Below are positions 1 to 5,417 of a stretch of DNA of 5,417 nucleotides, one piece after another. Origin of the DNA: Candidatus Aminicenantota bacterium (GTDB taxonomy: Bacteria; Acidobacteriota; Aminicenantia; Aminicenantales; Aminicenantaceae). A program made the position numbers and the translations under genes. The DNA is taken from positions 1-5,417 of the forward strand of contig JAUXEH010000227.1 of NCBI GenBank assembly GCA_030620655.1, written 5' to 3'. The first letter of the stretch is position 1; every line of letters begins with the position of its first letter. A model generated the notes under the pieces. The model was not told where the DNA came from. It made no database searches and saw only the letters and a program-made list of their open reading frames with translations.

Positions 1-37
1 GGTGGATAATTTTCACTAGGAAGAGATCGCGTCCTAT

Positions 38-101
38 GTCATTGCGAACGTAGTGAAGCAATCTCATGACACCGAGATCGCGTCGTTTCACTCGAGATGA
101 C
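38..101. repeat. Imperfect inverted repeat, probable interspersed intergenic repeat
   Basis: Two 28-base arms (38-65 and 74-101) are roughly inverse complements around an 8-base loop. The outer ends match best: GTCAT at 38-42 pairs with ATGAC at 97-101, and AATCTC at 60-65 faces GAGATC at 74-79. The left arm begins GTCATTGCGAACG and ends GAAGCAATCTC. This closely resembles a GTCATTGCGA...GAAGCAATCTC repeat that I recall scattered between genes in many bacterial genomes (family resemblance, not searched). An 11-base copy of the right-arm start (GAGATCGCGTC, 74-84) also occurs at 23-33, suggesting an eroded tandem copy at the left edge. Several mid-arm mismatches suggest decay. It carries no coding potential and lies upstream of the transporter promoter region. 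Confidence 0.55.
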
Positions 102-148
102 GGTTACTCACGATGACACACAGGGCAATTTCCATTTGCGTGTTCGTA

Positions 149-177
149 TTGAATCGATCCGGCGGGCGTGATATGGT
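149..177 (+). promoter_or_regulatory. Putative sigma70-type promoter for the transporter operon
   Basis: TTGAAT at 149-154 and TATGGT at 172-177 are separated by exactly 17 bases. Each box matches four of six positions of the TTGACA/TATAAT consensus. Transcription would start near 184, giving a leader of about 50 bases that includes the tandem 18-bp repeats. The distance and orientation suit the gene starting at 236. The match is only moderate and the organism's sigma factor preferences are unknown, so this is a candidate only. Confidence 0.3.
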
Positions 178-187
178 GAGACCGATA

Positions 188-223
188 TTTTGAGTAAGAC
201 GCATCTTTTGAGTAAAACACATC
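188..223. repeat. Tandem pair of 18-bp direct repeats in the transporter leader
   Basis: TTTTGAGTAAGACGCATC (188-205) is followed without a gap by TTTTGAGTAAAACACATC (206-223); 16 of 18 positions are identical. The second copy ends directly at the GGAGG ribosome binding site (224-228). The arrangement could be a paired operator, a translational control site, or a recent slippage duplication. The sequence alone does not decide between these. Confidence 0.7.
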
Positions 224-228
224 GGAGG
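224..228 (+). promoter_or_regulatory. Ribosome binding site of the POT transporter
   Basis: GGAGG lies 7 bases before the ATG at 236, an ideal distance, and fixes that start codon. Confidence 0.8.
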
Positions 229-235
229 ATACTTC

Positions 236-1753
236 ATGACTGAAGACACGACCCCTGAAAAGAAGAAGGGCTTCCTGGCGTCCTTTCCCGTGTCCTACTG
301 GGTGGCCATCTTCCTGGAATTCCTGGAGCGCGGGGCCTATTACGGCATGAACGCGGTGCTGGCCGTGTATCTCAACGAGAAGCTGGGATTCAGCCACGAG
401 TCGGTGGGATTCCTGCAGGGTTTTGTCTATGCTCTGACCTATGTCGTGCCCATCGCCGGGGGTGCGCTGGCCGAGCGCTTCGGCTACCGCCGGATGCTGC
501 TCTTCGCCTTCTCCCTGCTGACGCTCGGCTATTTCGGAGCCGGAAACGTCGACAAATACGGCATGATCTTCCTGTTCCTGCTGGTCATGGCCACGGGCAG
601 CGGGCTGTTCAAGCCCATCATCACCGGAACGGTGGCCCGCACCACCACCAAGGAGAACAGCGGTTTCGGATTCGGGGTCTACTACTGGAGCATCAACCTG
701 GGCGCCTTCGTGTTCCCGCTCTTCGTGTCCTGGCTGAAGGGCAATTTCGACTGGAAATACATCTTCTTCGCCTCCGCGGCCTGGTGCGCGCTCATGTACA
801 TCCCCACCATTTTTTTCTACAAGGAACCGGATCGTCCCAAGAGCACCAAGACCGCCAAGCAGGTGGCGAAGGAGGCTGTCACCGTCCTGAGCGATTCCCG
901 GTTCATGCTGATGATCCTGGTCTATTCCTGTTTCTGGATCCTGTATTTCCAGCTGTTCGGGTCGGTCCTCTGGTACATGCGCGATTTCATCAACCGTTCC
1001 GTGATAACGGACTGGATGTCGGGTATCTTCTTCCTCAAACTCTTCACCTTCGATGTCGAGTTCGTGACCATCATCAATGCGGGTGTCATCATCATCCTCG
1101 TGCTGCTGGTCAGCCGGATCACGAACAAGCTCAAGCCCATCCCCGTGATATCCGTCGGGATCATTATCGGGTCGGCCGGGTTCGTGGTCCTGGCCTTTAC
1201 CCACAGCCCCTGGATGTTCATCCTGGGGATCGCCGTGTTCTCGCTGGGTGAGATGACGGCCCACCCCAAGTACTACAGCTACATCGGGATGGTGGCCCCC
1301 AAGGACAAGGTGGCGCTCTACATGGGCTACGCCTTTCTCTACGGCGTGATCGGGAGCCTCTTCGGCAGCAATTTCGGCGCGGTCATGTACGAGCGGATGC
1401 TGGAGCCTCTGGCCCCTCCGCCCGAACAGGTCCAGGCCGGCATGGCGCTGGCCCCGGATACCATCGCTCAGATCAGTAAGTTCTGGATGATCTTTGCGGT
1501 GCTGGGCGTTGCCTGCTTCATCGGCATGCTGCTCTACAACCGGTTCTTTGCCGAGGATACGCCCCGGACCAACCGCCAGGCCGGGAAGATCATGCTGGGG
1601 ATCTATATTATCTTCTGCATCGCCGGCAGCTACTTTTTCCTGCAGGCCACCTTCCTGGCCGAGCAGATCCAGTGGCGCATGATGATCCAGTCCCTGATCC
1701 TGTTGGCCCTGGGAGCGGGCGGCCTGTTCCTCAGATTCAGGAAAAGCGAATGA
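236..1753 (+). CDS. POT/PTR-family proton-coupled oligopeptide transporter (MFS)
   Basis: This is a 505-residue inner-membrane protein, predicted to import di- and tripeptides with protons. The first helix carries the POT signature ExxER (E28, E31, R32) followed by GAYYG, which in known POTs couples proton and substrate binding. The MFS loop motif between helices 2 and 3 is at 76-86 (GALAERFGYRR). The conserved helix-4 lysine is K126 in GLFKPIITG, and the POT signature YYWSINLGA starts at 149. E339 (SLGEMTAHPKYY) lies in the later half, where POTs keep a functional glutamate. I count about 12 core helices plus two further C-terminal ones (about 452-472 and 481-501). The linker between helices 6 and 7 (about 195-221) is short and soluble, so the usual bacterial HA/HB helix pair is not in its normal place. 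The stop codon overlaps the next gene's start (ATGA), so the two genes are probably cotranscribed. The exact substrate is inferred; peptides are likeliest. Confidence 0.88.
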   Translation: MTEDTTPEKKKGFLASFPVSYWVAIFLEFLERGAYYGMNAVLAVYLNEKLGFSHESVGFLQGFVYALTYVVPIAGGALAERFGYRRMLLFAFSLLTLGYFGAGNVDKYGMIFLFLLVMATGSGLFKPIITGTVARTTTKENSGFGFGVYYWSINLGAFVFPLFVSWLKGNFDWKYIFFASAAWCALMYIPTIFFYKEPDRPKSTKTAKQVAKEAVTVLSDSRFMLMILVYSCFWILYFQLFGSVLWYMRDFINRSVITDWMSGIFFLKLFTFDVEFVTIINAGVIIILVLLVSRITNKLKPIPVISVGIIIGSAGFVVLAFTHSPWMFILGIAVFSLGEMTAHPKYYSYIGMVAPKDKVALYMGYAFLYGVIGSLFGSNFGAVMYERMLEPLAPPPEQVQAGMALAPDTIAQISKFWMIFAVLGVACFIGMLLYNRFFAEDTPRTNRQAGKIMLGIYIIFCIAGSYFFLQATFLAEQIQWRMMIQSLILLALGAGGLFLRFRKSE

Positions 1754-2169
1754 AATCCTTAACAGAACATCTGGTGTTTCACACCCGGCAGAGGCGGGAG
1801 TACATCAATATCACCCCAGAGGTCGAGGCCCTGGTCCGCAAGAGCGGGATCATGGAGGGGCTGTGCCTGGTCAATGCCATGCACATCACGGCCAGTGTCT
1901 TCATAAACGACGATGAGGGCGGGCTGCACCAGGACTTTGAGCGCTGGCTGGAGGAGCTGGCGCCCCACGAGCCTGTTTCCCAGTATCTCCACAACCGTAC
2001 GGGCGAGGACAACGCGGACGGGCACCTCAAGCGCAGCATCATGGGCCGGGAAGTGGTGGTGGCCGTGACCGGCGGCCGGCTGGATTTCGGGCCCTGGGAA
2101 CAGATCTTCTACGGTGAGTTCGACGGGCGCCGGCCCAAGCGGGTGATGGTCAAGATCATCGGGGAATAG
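1750..2169 (+). CDS. YjbQ/UPF0047-family protein (putative secondary thiamine-phosphate synthase)
   Basis: This 139-residue protein has the normal length for the YjbQ (UPF0047) family, a small soluble trimeric beta-rich fold. Conserved blocks are all present: HITASVFINDDEGG from H45, HQDF from H60, GEDNADGHLKRS from 85 (D87, N88, H92), and VTGGRLDFGPWEQIFYGEFDG from 106. The last block is the GPWEQ-type variant of the family's GTWQ motif. The family is annotated as having weak thiamine-phosphate synthase activity based on complementation in E. coli; its physiological role is uncertain, so the function is known at family level only. The start at 1750 is chosen because AGGA (1739-1742) lies 7 bases upstream, homology begins at once, and the ATGA overlap with the transporter implies translational coupling. 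An in-frame ATG at 1672 would add 26 residues read from transporter coding sequence that do not look like the family. The gene ends 3 bases from the convergent adenosyltransferase. Confidence 0.87.
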   Translation: MKSLTEHLVFHTRQRREYINITPEVEALVRKSGIMEGLCLVNAMHITASVFINDDEGGLHQDFERWLEELAPHEPVSQYLHNRTGEDNADGHLKRSIMGREVVVAVTGGRLDFGPWEQIFYGEFDGRRPKRVMVKIIGE

Positions 2170-2172
2170 GGC

Positions 2173-2745
2173 CTATTTATCCCAGACCGCGTCGGTCATT
2201 CCGTGCCGGAAATTGCACCAGCGTGCCAGGACGAAGAGATAGTCCGAGAGCCGGTTCAGATAGACCAAAGCGGCCTGCAGGTTAGGATCCTCCTGCTCTT
2301 TGGGCCCCGCCCCCTCCCTGAGCGCGACCGCCCGGCGTTCCACGCGCCGGCACACGGAGCGGGCGATGTGGGCCCAGGACGAGCTGGCGCGGCCTCCCGG
2401 CATGACGAACTCCTTGAGTTCGGGCAGCAGCAGCTGCAGACGGTCGATCGCGTCTTCCAGGAAGCGTATCTTTTTCTTATCGAAGGGTTCGAGCTTATTC
2501 GCCCGGTCGGAATCGGGCGAGACCGCCAGCCAGCCGCCCAGGTGGAGTAGGTCCGATTGGATGAGGCGCAGCGTGTCAGGCTGGTCGCACCCTCCTTCCT
2601 CCAATGAGGTCAACAGGGCGCCTATGACAGAGTTCAGTTCGTCCAAGTCCCCGTAGGCTTCGATCCGCGGGTGGGTTTTGGACACGCGTTCTCCGCTGAA
2701 CAGGCCGGTCTTTCCCGAGTCTCCTTTTCCCGTGTAGATCTTCAT
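2173..2745 (-). CDS. PduO-type cob(I)alamin adenosyltransferase (ATR)
   Basis: A 190-residue cytoplasmic enzyme that transfers the adenosyl group of ATP to cob(I)alamin, making adenosylcobalamin for B12-dependent enzymes. Using M at 2745 as residue 1, the family landmarks appear in order: ATP-binding N-terminus TGKGDSGKTGLFSG (5-18), RIEAYGDLDELN (27-38, with D35), FVMPGG (113-118), the arginine-rich helix HIARSVCRRVERR (126-138, with R129 and R133), and YLNRLSDYLFVLAR (162-175, with N164). These match the residues known for ATP and corrin binding in PduO/MMAB enzymes, so it should be active. There are two candidate starts, ATG at 2751 and ATG at 2745. AAAGGA (2757-2752) abuts the first with no spacer and sits 6 bases from the second, so 2745 is preferred. 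A 46-bp palindrome lies only 3 bases upstream of this site. No B12-dependent enzyme or B12 synthesis gene is in the window, so its client is unknown. Confidence 0.9.
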   Translation of the reverse strand: MKIYTGKGDSGKTGLFSGERVSKTHPRIEAYGDLDELNSVIGALLTSLEEGGCDQPDTLRLIQSDLLHLGGWLAVSPDSDRANKLEPFDKKKIRFLEDAIDRLQLLLPELKEFVMPGGRASSSWAHIARSVCRRVERRAVALREGAGPKEQEDPNLQAALVYLNRLSDYLFVLARWCNFRHGMTDAVWDK

Positions 2746-2751
2746 GCTCAT

Positions 2752-2757
2752 TCCTTT
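2752..2757 (-). promoter_or_regulatory. Ribosome binding site that decides the adenosyltransferase start
   Basis: On the minus strand AAAGGA directly touches the ATG at 2751 but is 6 bases from the ATG at 2745. The usual spacing of 5-9 bases favours the second start, giving MKIYTGKGD, the typical N-terminus of the family. Confidence 0.65.
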
Positions 2758-2760
2758 AAC

Positions 2761-2806
2761 AAAGGGGACAGGTACATTTAGCGCGCTAAATGTACCTGTC
2801 CCCTTT
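2761..2806. repeat. Perfect 46-bp palindrome, REP-like (RAYT-associated type)
   Basis: The left arm starts AAAGGGGACAGGTACATTTA and is mirrored exactly by TAAATGTACCTGTCCCCTTT. The central GCGCGC (2781-2786) completes a palindrome with no mismatch over 46 bases. Symmetry breaks at 2760/2807. The GGGGACAGG...CCTGTCCCC ends resemble palindromes I associate with REP-associated tyrosine transposases (RAYT, Y1 family); this is recalled resemblance, and no transposase gene is in the window. As plus-strand RNA the hairpin is followed by five T residues (2804-2808), so it could also act as an intrinsic terminator. On the minus strand it would form a strong hairpin just ahead of the adenosyltransferase ribosome binding site. 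Confidence 0.85.
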
Positions 2807-2807
2807 T

Positions 2808-3055
2808 TAAACCTGGATTATTCACGAGTCGAGGTTGGTGCAGATGCAAGGCACGGGGCATGCAGCTGTGGTTGTCCACCGCAAATGCTCTGTAACGAAG
2901 CAGATGCATTAAGATCGACTCGCCCGAAGGGTAAAAAATGCCGATGCATATAGAAACTTTCTTCTGAAGGAGCTTTTCCAGTAATATCAGGATAACGTCC
3001 TGATATTGCTGGAGTAAATAAAGCATCGGCATTTTTTATGAATAGTTCAGGTTAG
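2808..3055. repeat. Intergenic element bounded by imperfect inverted repeats (MITE-like candidate)
   Basis: This covers almost all of the 306-base gap between the adenosyltransferase and the peptidase, and no gene is supported in it. The left end (2808-2824) is TAAACCTGGATTATTCA. The right end (3039-3055, TGAATAGTTCAGGTTAG) is its inverse complement at 13 of 17 positions. Inside are a second inverted pair, CGAGTCGA (2825-2832) with TCGACTCG (2915-2922), a 9-base direct repeat GCAGATGCA (2840-2848 and 2900-2908), a small hairpin (2884-2910, 9 pairs with one bulged T), and the two nested stems at 2932-3038. Such layered symmetry suggests a non-autonomous mobile or REP-type intergenic element. 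No target-site duplication is obvious, and the right end includes the peptidase stop codon (3052-3054), so the boundaries are tentative. Confidence 0.45.
2932..3038. terminator. Nested stem-loop, possible bidirectional terminator downstream of the peptidase
   Basis: A 16-base outer stem pairs TAAAAAATGCCGATGC (2932-2947) with its exact complement at 3023-3038. Within the 75-base interval lies a second hairpin: CCAGTAATATCAGGA (2978-2992) pairs with 2998-3012 through 15 pairs, one of them G-U, around a 5-base loop TAACG. On the minus strand the outer stem starts 14 bases past the peptidase stop and ends in GGCATTTTTT, which resembles an intrinsic terminator. The plus strand also ends in six T residues. 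The large interval between the outer arms is atypical for a simple terminator, so the structure may be mainly a mobile-repeat feature. Confidence 0.45.
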
Positions 3056-5417
3056 TCGATTTCCGGATAGAGCAGGGCGTTCAGCAGGAACTTGTATGTG
3101 CCGTGGGACTGGGCCCGGTGCTGGCAGCGGAATCCAATGAGGATGATGTGGCCCTTCTGGTGTTTGAGGTCCACCACCGCCGCCCGGCGTGCGATTCGAT
3201 CCTCGCCCAGCAGCCAGCCGCTGGCGAGCACGTCTTTCTGCGGGTAGCGGGCCACCACGGTGCGATCCCACTCGCCGGACGGGACCCGGGTGTTGTAGGC
3301 CAGGCCGCGGGAGAACATGGCGGCCGCCTCCCGGGGCATGCCGTATCCGATGGGTGTACGGTTGTCGACCTTGATGTTGAGCAGGGAAGTGGGGCAGAAG
3401 AAATCCGTGCGGCTCACGTTGGCCAGCGCATTGCTCACGGGAGCCCCTTGGAAATCGCTGAACACCAGTCCGCTGGCGCTGTTCATGGTCACCAGGATGC
3501 CGCCCTTGGCGACAAACTCCTTCAGGGCATCGACGCCCTCTTTCCCGATGCCGCCTGCATACTCAGGGGGCGGCGGCGTAGAATACCGGCGGTAGCCGGA
3601 TGTGGGTTCGCCGGGCTTTGCGCCCTTTATGGTCTGAGGGTTCTCATCGGCGAACACGATGGTATCGAACTTGGCGCGCAGGTCCACCGGCTTCTTCTTT
3701 TCACCCTTGAAATCCTTATTGTGCAGGGTGGTGAAGGGGATCTCCAGGTCATCGAGGACGTAGCGTGTCCAGCCCTCGTCCATGTTGGAGCGCCAGGACT
3801 GGTAGAGCGCTACCCGGTGTCGCTTCAGCGGTGTTTTCTCTATTTCCGAGATGTCATCCAGTGTGAATGCCTGGAGGTGCCACTTTTCCAGCAGGCCGGG
3901 CAGGTCCTTCTGGATCTGGGGGGAGTTTTCAATGATGAAGCTTCCCACACAGGTGTGGAAGCCGTCCCCGTTGATGCCGGCCTGAGACCGGTACACCACC
4001 GGCTTGTGCTTCATCAGGCCGAAGACAACGGCATAGGCAGCGTTTTGCTTGGAATCCAGGACTATGTATTTGGCGCTGTCCGCCACCGGTTCCAGGGCAG
4101 GGAAGGGGATGGTGTCGAGTTTTTCGAGGTCGGCCTTGAAGGGACGGTCGATCTGTTGGCAGGTGACCCCCATCTGGAGCGGCAGGGTCCAGCCCGCGTT
4201 ATCATAGGGCGGGACCGGAGGCCCGCCGGGGTACTGGCGCAGGTCAGGGTACTCCTGTTTCTCCAGCAGCGCCTGGGCATAGGGCCGGTAGGGCTGGGCC
4301 ATCAGCACCACAAACGATCCGGCCGGGAAGACCTTGCCGTCGGCGATGAACTGCTCCTGGGCCTGGTGGATCTCCACACCGCCGAACTGGATGATCTTCA
4401 AAAAACGCAGGGCCGTGGGGAGGTCCCGCTGGGTATTGAGGATGACAAAGGCGAAGGGCTGCCCTTCTCCCCGGACCTCGACGGCGTCTTTGCACATCTG
4501 GTAGAAGTTGAAGAGCAGGTCTTCCTTGTGCAGCCACGCGGTCTCGACCAGGCTCATTGAGAGCGTGAGCTCATAGTCCACCAGGTCGCGCAGCCTCCAC
4601 CAGCCGCCCGGCCAGGGATCCGGGAACTGCATGCGCTTGTCGATGTAGCTCCCCGACACTTCCGAGGGATCGATATAGATGGGAGATGCCGTCTGCACGG
4701 AGGCCATCTCACTCAACAGCCCGATGCAGTTGTGGAGCCAGGAGGTGTCGTCGCAGGCACCGATCCACCAGCCGGTAAAGGACCGTCCGTGGGTCACTCC
4801 CGAGAAGCCGTTTTTCTGCAGGTCATAGGCCATGTTCATGCCGCAGAGGGCCACTCCCCGCCAGAGCAGAGGATGGACCGTGGGCACGGGCGGGTCCATG
4901 AAGGGCGGGACAAAGAGCCGTGCTCCGGTGCTGCCCATCTGGTGCTCGTCGGTGTGGATCTGGGGGATCCAGTCGTGATACAGGACCTTGGTGACGGCCC
5001 GGGTTTCGGAGAGGTTGAACATGAACCAGTCGCGGTTGTTATCGTGGCCGGAGTATTTCTGATAGAGCCAGGGCATGCTTGCCCCTTCGTATTCGGTGCC
5101 CAGGTATTTGCGGTACCACTCCGTGACCAAAACGTTTCCGTCCGGGTTGGAAGAGGGGACCAGCAGCACGATGACGTCGCTCAGGGCCTTGTCTGCGTCA
5201 AAGGGCGTATTGCCGGTGACCAGGTTGTAGGCGAATTCCATGGACATCTGGGAGGCGGCGATCTCGGAGGCGTGCAGGCTGCAGGTGATGAGCAGGATGG
5301 ATTTGCCTTCCTTGGCCAGGGCGCGGGCGGCCTCGGGAGTCAATCCCCGGGCATCGCGGAGGCTGCGCGTGATCTCCCGGTAACGGTCGAGTTTGGCCAT
5401 GTTCTCTTCGTTGGTGA
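3052..5417 (-). CDS. M14-family zinc metallopeptidase (carboxypeptidase-like), 5' end beyond window
   Basis: A large M14 peptidase, likely exported, that removes residues from peptides. The first ATG in the window (5400) gives 782 residues, but the frame stays open to the edge (T-N-E-E-N before that Met). In this family ENxAKLDRYREI is an internal segment, so the signal peptide and roughly the first hundred residues are probably outside. Numbering from Met 5400: zinc-ligand motif HASE (H43, E46); substrate-site NPDG (85-88); GHDNNRDWF (118-126, R123); third ligand in DEHQMGS (H153); probable catalytic glutamate E231 in LLSEMASV. All expected active-site residues are visible. After about residue 320 a long C-terminal region follows. 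It includes segments such as VALYQSWRSNMDEGW and a glycine-rich KEFVAKGGILVT stretch, resembling the class I amidotransferase-like domain found in these long M14 proteins. It ends with GFRCQHRAQSHGTYKFLLNALLY, typical of the group. The natural substrate is unknown. Confidence 0.87.
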   Translation of the reverse strand, partial: TNEENMAKLDRYREITRSLRDARGLTPEAARALAKEGKSILLITCSLHASEIAASQMSMEFAYNLVTGNTPFDADKALSDVIVLLVPSSNPDGNVLVTEWYRKYLGTEYEGASMPWLYQKYSGHDNNRDWFMFNLSETRAVTKVLYHDWIPQIHTDEHQMGSTGARLFVPPFMDPPVPTVHPLLWRGVALCGMNMAYDLQKNGFSGVTHGRSFTGWWIGACDDTSWLHNCIGLLSEMASVQTASPIYIDPSEVSGSYIDKRMQFPDPWPGGWWRLRDLVDYELTLSMSLVETAWLHKEDLLFNFYQMCKDAVEVRGEGQPFAFVILNTQRDLPTALRFLKIIQFGGVEIHQAQEQFIADGKVFPAGSFVVLMAQPYRPYAQALLEKQEYPDLRQYPGGPPVPPYDNAGWTLPLQMGVTCQQIDRPFKADLEKLDTIPFPALEPVADSAKYIVLDSKQNAAYAVVFGLMKHKPVVYRSQAGINGDGFHTCVGSFIIENSPQIQKDLPGLLEKWHLQAFTLDDISEIEKTPLKRHRVALYQSWRSNMDEGWTRYVLDDLEIPFTTLHNKDFKGEKKKPVDLRAKFDTIVFADENPQTIKGAKPGEPTSGYRRYSTPPPPEYAGGIGKEGVDALKEFVAKGGILVTMNSASGLVFSDFQGAPVSNALANVSRTDFFCPTSLLNIKVDNRTPIGYGMPREAAAMFSRGLAYNTRVPSGEWDRTVVARYPQKDVLASGWLLGEDRIARRAAVVDLKHQKGHIILIGFRCQHRAQSHGTYKFLLNALLYPEID

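Noticed and set aside
104..1264. Minus-strand open frame of 386 codons antisense to the transporter
   Set aside because: Its translation is rich in H, D, E, G and Q, as expected from the antisense of a membrane protein gene. The plus-strand POT gene has motifs and a good ribosome binding site.
2744..2953. Plus-strand 69-codon frame over the palindrome
   Set aside because: It starts within the adenosyltransferase start region, reads through the palindrome, and lacks a ribosome binding site.
2778..3032. Minus-strand 84-codon frame in the intergenic region
   Set aside because: It begins inside the outer stem, has no ribosome binding site, runs through the hairpins and into the palindrome, and shows no family features.
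2825..3038. Integron attC site
   Set aside because: The length and palindromy are suggestive, but the paired RYYYAAC and GTTRRRY core sites are not found at the ends, and there is no integrase or cassette context.
2758..3051. Cobalamin riboswitch upstream of the adenosyltransferase
   Set aside because: It would make sense in front of this gene, but I find no B12-box-like GCCACTG on the minus strand, and the structure present is simple inverted repeats.
2740..3055. CRISPR array
   Set aside because: The repeats are inverted or single short direct pairs; there are no regularly spaced identical repeats with spacers.
3103..4560. Long plus-strand open frame of 485 codons antisense to the peptidase
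   Set aside because: It mirrors a clear M14 peptidase with intact active-site motifs. Its own translation shows no recognisable family and has the biased composition of an antisense frame in GC-rich DNA.

Overview
The window looks like a piece of a GC-rich, mostly unremarkable bacterial chromosome, probably from an uncultivated, protein-degrading lineage. The gene set (a POT-type peptide transporter and a large secreted-type M14 zinc peptidase) and the style of the intergenic repeats suggest an Acidobacteriota, Aminicenantota or Desulfobacterota-like organism. This placement is inference from family resemblance only; nothing here is diagnostic of a taxon.

Layout. Positions 1-235 are non-coding. 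They hold a hairpin-forming interspersed repeat (38-101), a plausible sigma70-type promoter (149-177), and a tandem pair of 18-bp repeats ending directly at the Shine-Dalgarno. A two-gene plus-strand operon follows: a 14-helix POT/MFS transporter (236-1753) overlapping by ATGA a YjbQ/UPF0047-family protein (1750-2169). Three bases later, and convergent, is a PduO-type cob(I)alamin adenosyltransferase (minus strand, start best placed at 2745, end 2173). The 306 bases between it and the next gene hold dense repeat structure: a perfect 46-bp palindrome (2761-2806) directly upstream of the adenosyltransferase ribosome binding site, then a roughly 248-bp stretch bounded by imperfect inverted repeats and containing two nested hairpins. 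The rest (3052-5417, minus) is an M14 metallopeptidase whose true start lies beyond the right edge of the window.

How the genes may work together. The peptidase and the peptide transporter fit a peptide-scavenging lifestyle: an exported peptidase trims peptides and a proton-coupled carrier imports small ones. They are on opposite strands and not in one operon, so this is a loose association. The YjbQ protein and the adenosyltransferase are housekeeping or cofactor genes without an obvious link to peptide use.

I see no convincing new multi-gene system. The most interesting material is the non-coding DNA at 2761-3055 and, secondarily, at 23-101 and 188-223.
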